Shown here: piece after piece, positions 23,483 through 28,295 of the stretch | How positions within the stretch are numbered: position 1 is the stretch's first letter | Layout of the letters: the number at the start of each line of letters is the position of its first letter | Source of the DNA: S139-23 sp047639315 | GTDB taxonomy: Bacteria > Planctomycetota > GCA-002687715 > DRQF01 | Reading direction: 5' to 3' | Length of the DNA: 28,295 nt | NCBI GenBank assembly: GCA_047639315.1 | Contig: JBLINQ010000055.1 | Coordinates: 1 to 28,295 of the forward strand | Position numbers and translations under genes: made by a program | Notes under the pieces: model-generated | Told to the model about the DNA's origin: nothing | Seen by the model: only the letters and a program-made list of their open reading frames with translations | Databases searched by the model: none

Positions 23483-25612
23483 TTAGTCCGTCATCCACCG
23501 CATGACGTACTCGAATGGGCCCCGCTTAAGAAAGGCGCGCCAGGCATGAGCAAGTGCGACCGAGACGATCCAGCACGTCACAACGTAAAAGGCAATGAAT
23601 CGAAGGTCATTCCCCCGCGTCATATCGATCCACTTCAGGACGTAAAATCCCACGGCAGCATGACAAATGTAGAGCGACAAGGTCATCTGGCCGGTCCGCA
23701 CAAAAGGCAGCACGAACCTCTTAAGGCGGCCGATAGAACCGAGAATCAAGCAAATCCCGATTATCGTGAGTGAGGTGCCAATAGCGGTGAACATGTAATA
23801 AGGCCCATTGCCCTCTGACGAGAGGCCGTTCATAGTCGCCAGACGCTGCGCTGCTGTCGGGTTGCGGATGACATCCGCATCGATCCAAGTGGTGTCCCAG
23901 ACAACTTCGACACTCGCTTCATCTGATCCGACGATAGGCATACGCCTCTCGAGGCCAATGATTGGCACGGACGCGGGCCACGCTTTTCGGTTCCGAAACC
24001 GCGAAGGATCGGCTGATTTTCCTCGCTCCGCTGCTTTCTTCTTATCTCGTGCTGCTTCTTTTTCGTTGTAGATGACCGAACGACGAAGCCGACTGCGAGA
24101 GCTTTTCCAATCACGCTTATGGCTGGTGGGAGCCGGATTGCCCTCGCCATAAGAGACCGACATCACCAAGACAGGTTTCTTGACGCCATCACGTTCGGCC
24201 ATCGCAACTCGCAGTTTGCGCTCTTTCCATGGCCCTTGCGTGACGAGATCGACCCGAAGTTTCTCAACACCGCCCATGAAAGCTGCGTGAGCATCCTGAG
24301 GGAATCCAACAGGTATGGATAGCGGCAGAGGCTCGGGCGGAGGTGGCCCTTTTTTCTTGCCATCTTGATCAGGACTTCCAGAAGTGGGCGTCGCATTGCT
24401 ACTGGAAGGGCGAGGTGGACGCGCTTTGCGGCCCCGAGACCGCAGTTCCTTATCTTTTAAGACTAATTCCAAGTCGATAGAGGCATGCCTCGTGTAGGCC
24501 TCTGGATCGAGGGCGTAAGACAGGGGCTCAACAACCAGGTGTCCTGAGATCGCCATCGCCAGCCCGATGACAATAAACGCGATGCGTGTCCTTGGGCGAT
24601 TCGAATCAAGGCGCCCCAAGCAAATGCCAAGGAGTAGGAAGGCGAGCCATGGCAAGACGGGATGGAACCCGCCGATGAAGAGGTTCTTTGCTGCCCCCCA
24701 CCCTTCCCAAACGCTGATCCATTGGAACGACTCGGTCACGTCTCGGCTGAACTGAAACCAGAATGCCCCGGCAAGAATGCCGATGGCCGCTAAAGACACC
24801 CAGCGACTTCGCAAGGACAGGAACAAGCAGCCCGCCAGAAGATAGAAACCGTAGTAATGCAGAATGTCGAACGACCAAGCGGGATACCACAGGTAACCGA
24901 AGGACGCCAAGAAGAGGGAGCGCTTGAACAGGATACCGCGGGCACTTCGAAAGCTCTTTCTGAAAACCAAAAAGAGCAGCAGCAGCGAACCAGCAATCCA
25001 CATCCCGGTCTCGAGGAAAACCGAAATTTCGCCACCTTTGATGGCACTCAAATGGTCACAGAATCGATCGCTGAGTGCAGCTACGGGCTCTTTGTCTTTG
25101 GGCGTCCGCACTTCCCTTGCCAAAGGACCGAAATTGAAAGGCCGCCCCTCCGCTTTCTCAGCGACATAAAAATCTGTAGCGATCCAGCTCACACTGAAGA
25201 AAGCGACCAGAAGAAGTGGCCGCATAGGCGCGGTCAGTCGCGCCAGGCCAATCCGAGGGGCACCGCCCGACTTCTTTGCCTCATAGAAAAGCGAAATACC
25301 GATGCCCGCAAGAATGACGAACGTCGCGGCCGCCCTTCCCGTGACCACTTCGAAGGCACTAAGGAGCCACTCTGGTTGCCCGCTATAGCCGCCCATCAAA
25401 TAGCGGTAGTTGACAACCACCATGCCGAAAAAGGCGATACAGCGTGCCAAGTCGAATCCGACTAACCTCGAGTTTGACTGAGCGGCGCCCTTCGGACCAT
25501 CTTCGATTTCCACCAACACTTGGGTCGCTGCAACCTGGGGTTCCATAGGGCTTTCGCTTTCGGCGTCTTCTGGCATCATTTTCGCTCCAATCCGGCGTGG
25601 CAGAATGTTCAT
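23483..25612 (-). CDS. DUF418/HgsNAT-like membrane acyltransferase with a large extracytoplasmic insertion
   Basis: The 709 residues start with a polar tail of about 48, then LVGFDLARCIAFFGMVVVNYRYL (50-72), the N-terminal signature shared by DUF418, DUF1624 and heparan-alpha-glucosaminide N-acetyltransferase-type proteins. Roughly ten hydrophobic segments lie in two blocks, about 50-365 and 605-700. Usual DUF418 proteins are near 350-420 residues. Here about 235 residues (366-602) are inserted between membrane segments, with a Pro/Lys-rich linker (about 396-432) and a beta-rich part containing LVMSVSYGEG. A smaller insertion lies at about 150-200. These proteins probably move acyl groups across the membrane to cell-surface sugars; the specific acceptor is unknown. 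Met12 or Met13 are alternative starts. Upstream promoter boxes were not found. Confidence 0.82.
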   Translation of the reverse strand: MNILPRRIGAKMMPEDAESESPMEPQVAATQVLVEIEDGPKGAAQSNSRLVGFDLARCIAFFGMVVVNYRYLMGGYSGQPEWLLSAFEVVTGRAAATFVILAGIGISLFYEAKKSGGAPRIGLARLTAPMRPLLLVAFFSVSWIATDFYVAEKAEGRPFNFGPLAREVRTPKDKEPVAALSDRFCDHLSAIKGGEISVFLETGMWIAGSLLLLFLVFRKSFRSARGILFKRSLFLASFGYLWYPAWSFDILHYYGFYLLAGCLFLSLRSRWVSLAAIGILAGAFWFQFSRDVTESFQWISVWEGWGAAKNLFIGGFHPVLPWLAFLLLGICLGRLDSNRPRTRIAFIVIGLAMAISGHLVVEPLSYALDPEAYTRHASIDLELVLKDKELRSRGRKARPPRPSSSNATPTSGSPDQDGKKKGPPPPEPLPLSIPVGFPQDAHAAFMGGVEKLRVDLVTQGPWKERKLRVAMAERDGVKKPVLVMSVSYGEGNPAPTSHKRDWKSSRSRLRRSVIYNEKEAARDKKKAAERGKSADPSRFRNRKAWPASVPIIGLERRMPIVGSDEASVEVVWDTTWIDADVIRNPTAAQRLATMNGLSSEGNGPYYMFTAIGTSLTIIGICLILGSIGRLKRFVLPFVRTGQMTLSLYICHAAVGFYVLKWIDMTRGNDLRFIAFYVVTCWIVSVALAHAWRAFLKRGPFEYVMRWMTD

Positions 25613-25914
25613 GAGAGCGTATCAGATTTAGAAAACCCGTCGATCGCAGGTTTCACCGACAGAGACGCTCATTCACCCTCGTTTTCCCTCCGGGTAGAAG
25701 GCTCCGAAGCAGGCGACGGCACCAGATTCAGATTGGGCCATTTGTGCTTGAATCGCCGTTTTGTAGGTTCCTGAGCATTTGGACGGAGGCGAAAAGAGGA
25801 TATAATGGGCCCATTGAGGCAAGTGCTGGAATCCGATGTTGCTGGAAGCCGAAAATCTTGTTTGACTGTGCTTCGCTGCAAATGCGAATAATCCACTAGA
25901 TTAGGAAATACAAA
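25613..25914. other. Non-coding divergent region between the DUF418-like and peroxiredoxin genes
   Basis: No convincing gene lies in these 302 bases. On the plus side they hold the TATAAT promoter and 12-bp palindrome described separately, plus an AGGA 8 nt before the peroxiredoxin ATG. On the minus side no good promoter for the DUF418-like gene is visible. Confidence 0.6.
25779..25815 (+). promoter_or_regulatory. Promoter with palindromic operator candidate for the peroxiredoxin gene
   Basis: A perfect -10 TATAAT (25801-25806) follows a weak -35 TTGGAC (25779-25784) at 16-bp spacing. The predicted start falls in the perfect 12-bp palindrome AATGGGCCCATT (25804-25815), a good position for a repressor. 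The 5' leader would be about 100 nt. A second, weaker option is TTGACT (25862-25867) with AATAAT (25887-25892), spacer 19. Confidence 0.5.
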
Positions 25915-26382
25915 ATGGCCATCATTGAAGCAGGTGCAATCGCACCAGACTTCTCGCTTGAATCACAGGATAGCGAGACAATCAAGCTCTCTGATTACAA
26001 GGGCAAGAAGAACGTGCTCTTGGTATTCTACCCGCTTGATTTCACCCCTACATGAAGTGTTGAAATTCCCGGCATTCAATCGCAATTGGGCGATTTCGAA
26101 GCCGCGGATACCCAAGTTTTGGGTCTCAGCATCGATTCAAAGTTCTGTCACAAGGCATGGGCCGACAGCATGGGTGGCGTCACTTACCCATTGCTCGCCG
26201 ACTTCCACCCAAAGGGTGAAGTCTGCAAAGCCTATGGTCTTTGGCTTGATACACCAGGAATCGGCGATCGCGCCACAGTTCTGATCGACAAAGAAGGCAA
26301 AGTTGTCTGGTCAGAATCAGTTGGCCCTCCCGGAAAACGTGAGACAGCCGACCTCCTCGCCAAGTGCAAGGAAAACTGCTAA
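25915..26382 (+). CDS. Selenocysteine-containing peroxiredoxin (in-frame TGA at codon 47)
   Basis: Reading from the ATG at 25915 (AGGA 8 nt upstream) gives 155 residues if the TGA at 26053-26055 is translated. Residues 40-47 read P-L-D-F-T-P-T-TGA, exactly the PxxxTxxC motif of peroxiredoxins with TGA in place of the peroxidatic cysteine. Typical sequence continues in the same frame: SVEIPGIQSQL, VLGLSIDS (68-75), YPLLAD (91-96) and a conserved Arg119 before TVLIDKEGKVVW. Other Cys are 78, 104, 151 and 155; one may be resolving. Thioredoxin-fold enzymes of this kind reduce H2O2 or organic peroxides, and Sec forms are known in other bacteria. A SECIS-like hairpin follows the TGA. The alternative is a nonsense mutation. 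Without Sec decoding the protein would end at residue 46. Confidence 0.85.
26062..26097 (+). promoter_or_regulatory. Candidate bacterial SECIS element in the peroxiredoxin mRNA
   Basis: GAAAU (26062-26066) pairs with AUUUC (26093-26097). Above it UUCAAU (26075-26080) pairs with AUUGGG (26085-26090) with two G-U pairs, leaving the 4-nt loop CGCA with a G at its second position. The loop begins 25 nt after the TGA, inside the usual 16-37 nt range, and small loops with G in the first two positions are the known bacterial pattern. An alternative fold pairs CCCGG with UUGGG. SelB recognition is inferred. Confidence 0.55.
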
Positions 26383-26392
26383 TCGCTTCCAC

Positions 26393-26421
26393 GCTTGAAA
26401 GAGCTTGAAAGAGCTTGAAAG
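26393..26421 (+). repeat. Short tandem repeat, GCTTGAAAGA x 2.9
   Basis: Two full and one nearly full copies of a 10-bp unit lie between the peroxiredoxin stop and its terminator. No further copies follow. Probably a slippage product. Confidence 0.9.
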
Positions 26422-26433
26422 TCGACATGCAAG

Positions 26434-26471
26434 CGCCCTCATATGCCAAGCATATGAGGGCGTTTCTTTTT
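26434..26471 (+). terminator. Rho-independent terminator of the peroxiredoxin gene
   Basis: CGCCCTCATATG (26434-26445) pairs perfectly over 12 bp with CATATGAGGGCG (26451-26462) around the loop CCAAG, followed by TTTCTTTTT. It lies 51 bp after the stop, on the plus strand only. Its quality argues that the peroxiredoxin unit, including the part beyond the TGA, is an intact transcription unit. Confidence 0.93.
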
Positions 26472-26486
26472 GCGTGAACCGGTGCG

Positions 26487-27104
26487 CTACCACTTCATGT
26501 ACTTCCAGTTTCGGGGCTTTCCTTCCGCCATCCATTCGATCGCCTGAACAAGACGCTTCTCGCGGGTGCCCTCCCGCTTCGCCTCCGTAATCCACTCGAC
26601 ATACTCTCGTTTGTGGGTCGGACTGAATCCCTCAAAAGTGGCCAAGGCTTTCTTGCTCTTTTTGAGTGCAGCGGCGAGATCATCTGGAGCAACCAGGTCC
26701 TTTCGCTCGGCTTTCACTTTCGCCTTTGTTGGTTTCGACTTCTCGTTGTTCGCGTTGAGAGTGGCTGCTTCTTTAACGTAAGCGACGAGGATCTTCTGAG
26801 TGGGAAGGTCCTTCAACGTTTCGATCTTCATGCCTGACATCCCGGTATTGCCATGAGACTCGAGAAGGCGTTGCGGGTCCTCAAGAAGAGTGCCTTTCCA
26901 AAACGACAAACGCACATGTGCCTTATGAAAAGACATACTGCACAGCAGCCCGTCCACCTCGAAATGTGGAACGCTCCACTTCATGACTTCGTCGAGATTC
27001 GGGCAGGCTTTATGAACTGCCTTGCGAATCTTCTCAAGAATCGGTTGGGCAAATTCAGGCGACTTGGCAATGTACTGATCGACGGCCTTGCTCGGATTTT
27101 TCAT
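26487..27104 (-). CDS. DUF1801 / YdeI (OmdA)-like protein
   Basis: This is a 205-residue cytosolic protein. The N-terminal half (about 15-110) matches the DUF1801 pattern: ILEKIRKAVHKACPNLDEVMKWSVPHFEVDG, then a Cys-Ser-Met stretch and VRLSFWKG. A Lys-rich hinge (about 118-138) leads to a YdeI/OmpD-associated tail (about 140-205) with FSPTHKREYVEWITEAKR, GTREKRLVQAIEWM and an ending rich in Trp, Lys and Tyr. This pairing is common and strongly conserved in bacteria. DUF1801 relatives include the Bacillus iron chaperone Fra, while YdeI homologues are linked to stress or bacteriocin protection; no reaction is established. It is divergent from the FetB-like gene across a 109-bp gap that holds a palindrome. 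Confidence 0.9.
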   Translation of the reverse strand: MKNPSKAVDQYIAKSPEFAQPILEKIRKAVHKACPNLDEVMKWSVPHFEVDGLLCSMSFHKAHVRLSFWKGTLLEDPQRLLESHGNTGMSGMKIETLKDLPTQKILVAYVKEAATLNANNEKSKPTKAKVKAERKDLVAPDDLAAALKKSKKALATFEGFSPTHKREYVEWITEAKREGTREKRLVQAIEWMAEGKPRNWKYMKW

Positions 27105-27136
27105 GGCATTTGTCCAGACAACGTGAATTTTTGGAA

Positions 27137-27148
27137 TCTAAGCTTAGA
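27137..27148. promoter_or_regulatory. 12-bp palindrome in the divergent DUF1801/fetB promoter region
   Basis: TCTAAGCTTAGA is a perfect palindrome, 33 bp before the DUF1801 start and 66 bp before the fetB start. It could be an operator serving both genes. No matching regulator is identified. Confidence 0.4.
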
Positions 27149-27213
27149 CTATGCCAATGGAAGCGCAAAGGTCTGACGCGACCTAATCAGATACGAATTC
27201 GAAGAGACGACAC

Positions 27214-27954
27214 ATGCACTTTGCCGTAGTATCGATTCCCCTCGGTTATCTGACACTTGCCTTTATTCCGGTCTTGGTGGTCCTCATTCTGCTGTTCAAA
27301 TGGACCAACGATGGCAAAAGTGCTGTCTACGCCGTGTGCCGGATGGTCCTGCAGCTGTTCTTGGTGGGTTACGTTCTCCAATATCTTTTTGACTCAAATG
27401 CCCCGTGGTTGGTAATGACGGTGCTGTCCATGATGCTTTTTGTTTCATCTTGGATCGGCATCCGGCACCTAAGGGAGAAGAACGTAAAGGCCTACTCCAG
27501 AGCAGTCTTTTCTGTCGCCATTGGCAGCATTCCAACGCTCTTGCTGGTTGTCCTAGGTGTGATGCGATCTGAGACTTTAATTGACGCCCGATTGATCGTC
27601 CCCTTAGCCGGCATGGTGTTCCCACCGTCTATGAATGTGATCAGCCTTCTGTCTGAGCGACTACAGGCAGAGCGAGAACGTGGCGTGCCATTTATTGAGG
27701 CAAGAAGTGTTGCCCTCAGGGCCTCTCTTATCCCAGTCACCAACTCTCTTTTGGCCGTTGGTCTGGTGTCGTTACCAGGCATGATGACTGGACAGGTTCT
27801 CGCCGGTGTCGATCCCATGGCAGCGGTTCGCTATCAAATCATGGTCATGTGCATGATCTTTGGCGCATCTGGAATCTGCGCCGCTACTTACCTGACGATG
27901 TCTGAAAATGACTCCGGCCTCCCAAACCAAGGCCAAGGCCAAGAGGCGCGCTAG
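27214..27954 (+). CDS. fetB: FetB-like ABC transporter permease (UPF0014 family)
   Basis: This 246-residue membrane protein has about seven hydrophobic segments and the conserved UPF0014 features: an early VCRMVLQLFLVGYVLQYLF, the central LIVPLAGMVFPPSMNVISLLSERL, then ALRASLIPVTNSLLAVGLVSLPGMMTGQVLAGVDPMAAVRYQIMVM. In E. coli FetAB exports iron and supports resistance to H2O2; plant relatives (ALS3/STAR2) move UDP-glucose or aluminium. The family is a permease needing an ATP-binding partner (FetA). No fetA lies beside it here, so the ATPase must be elsewhere or the gene works differently. The start ATG 27214 has only a weak GAAGAG before it. Its stop is 7 bp from the convergent gene's stop, with no terminator between. 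Confidence 0.88.
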   Translation: MHFAVVSIPLGYLTLAFIPVLVVLILLFKWTNDGKSAVYAVCRMVLQLFLVGYVLQYLFDSNAPWLVMTVLSMMLFVSSWIGIRHLREKNVKAYSRAVFSVAIGSIPTLLLVVLGVMRSETLIDARLIVPLAGMVFPPSMNVISLLSERLQAERERGVPFIEARSVALRASLIPVTNSLLAVGLVSLPGMMTGQVLAGVDPMAAVRYQIMVMCMIFGASGICAATYLTMSENDSGLPNQGQGQEAR

Positions 27955-27961
27955 AAGACGT

Positions 27962-28294
27962 CTAAATGTCGGTGTTAACTCGCTGCTCGAGATCGATCCC
28001 TGGGCGAATGCGAATCGACAACAGAGTTGCACTTTCGGATTCTTTCTCGTTGGGCCCCAAAGTAGGCCCGGTGACCAAGAGACTATAACTTCCGGGCTTT
28101 ATCCCAGTGAAGGCGAATCGACCTTCCTGATCAGCAAACACCTCAGCGATCTCTTCAGTCAAAACTAATCTCGCCAGGCCACCGCTTGCTCCAGCTGGAG
28201 TTGGTGTACGCAAACTCACGGCGGCGGCAGATAGGGGTTTGCCGTTCTTGCCAAAGACTTGTCCGGTAACCCCGCCCGCTGGTCGCAGTTGAAT
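27962..28294 (-). CDS. Carboxypeptidase-regulatory-like domain protein, C-terminal end (runs off the window)
   Basis: The minus-strand frame is open from the window edge to the stop at 27962-27964 (about 110 residues). It shows a beta-sandwich repeat: GGVTGQVFGKNGKPLSAAAV, then DQEGRFAFTGIKPGSYSLLV. This is the 'G.V.d..G.pl..a.V...d..G.f.f..l..G.Y.l' pattern of carboxypeptidase regulatory-like (CarboxypepD_reg) domains, common at the ends of large secreted or surface proteins. An internal GTG at 28219 is only a codon within the domain, not a start. The N-terminus and any catalytic domain lie outside the window. Confidence 0.72.
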   Translation of the reverse strand: MQLRPAGGVTGQVFGKNGKPLSAAAVSLRTPTPAGASGGLARLVLTEEIAEVFADQEGRFAFTGIKPGSYSLLVTGPTLGPNEKESESATLLSIRIRPGIDLEQRVNTDI

Positions 28295-28295
28295 C

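Noticed and set aside
24857..25465. A 202-residue plus-strand ORF
   Set aside because: It is antisense to the membrane acyltransferase and has no family pattern.
26053..26055. TGA as an ordinary nonsense mutation making the peroxiredoxin a pseudogene
   Set aside because: It falls exactly on the catalytic Cys codon, is the sole defect in the frame, and is followed by a SECIS-like stem and intact terminator. Not fully excluded without the sel genes.
26086..26382. A separate short ORF starting at 26086
   Set aside because: It is only the 3' part of the peroxiredoxin frame beyond the TGA.
26393..26421. Start of a CRISPR-like or satellite array
   Set aside because: Only 2.9 copies of a 10-bp unit with no spacers.

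Overview
The window comes from a bacterial chromosome, most likely an uncultured Planctomycetota-type organism. That is inference: it rests on the mix of very large secreted proteins of unknown function, gluzincin-like secreted peptidases, a membrane-anchored sulfatase-superfamily protein with HEAT repeats, a PqqB-like lipoprotein and the general gene style. No rRNA, tRNA, CRISPR array, transposase or phage gene was recognised, so this looks like ordinary chromosome with many poorly characterised secreted or membrane proteins.

Layout from left to right. Bases 2-322 hold the end of a SAM-methyltransferase that looks shortened. It converges, across a shared terminator, on a secreted cyanophycinase-like peptidase (minus). 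A PqqB-like metallo-beta-lactamase lipoprotein (plus) is divergent from that. A minus-strand block follows (2481-10449): a small PQQ-repeat protein, an aminoglycoside/macrolide-type phosphotransferase, a ThrE-family exporter, a 1161-residue membrane sulfatase-superfamily protein, and a second ThrE-family exporter. A plus-strand block follows (10676-20486): a 2105-residue secreted macroglobulin-like protein and two adjacent secreted gluzincin-like proteins, the first lacking the catalytic HExxH and the second keeping it. A small minus-strand ORF and two strong hairpins lie in the gap. Then on the minus strand come a membrane adenylate cyclase (HAMP-GAF-PAS-cyclase) and a DUF418-like membrane acyltransferase with a large insertion. 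On the right are a peroxiredoxin (plus), a DUF1801/YdeI-like protein (minus), a FetB-like ABC permease (plus) and the end of a carboxypeptidase-regulatory-like domain protein (minus, running off the window).

The strongest discovery is at 25915-26382. The peroxiredoxin frame is interrupted only by a TGA at codon 47, exactly where the peroxidatic cysteine belongs in the PxxxTxxC motif. The frame continues with conserved peroxiredoxin sequence, and a hairpin with a bacterial SECIS-like geometry lies just downstream. This is best read as a selenocysteine peroxiredoxin that automated gene callers would split or truncate. Its upstream region has a perfect TATAAT box with a 12-bp palindrome over the presumed transcription start.

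Working relationships are mostly inference. The macroglobulin-like giant and the two gluzincin-like proteins may form an extracytoplasmic module. The two ThrE paralogues bracket the sulfatase-superfamily protein in one orientation and may be co-regulated with it. The peroxiredoxin, the DUF1801/YdeI protein and FetB (metal export and peroxide resistance in E. coli) could be a loose oxidative or metal-stress neighbourhood.
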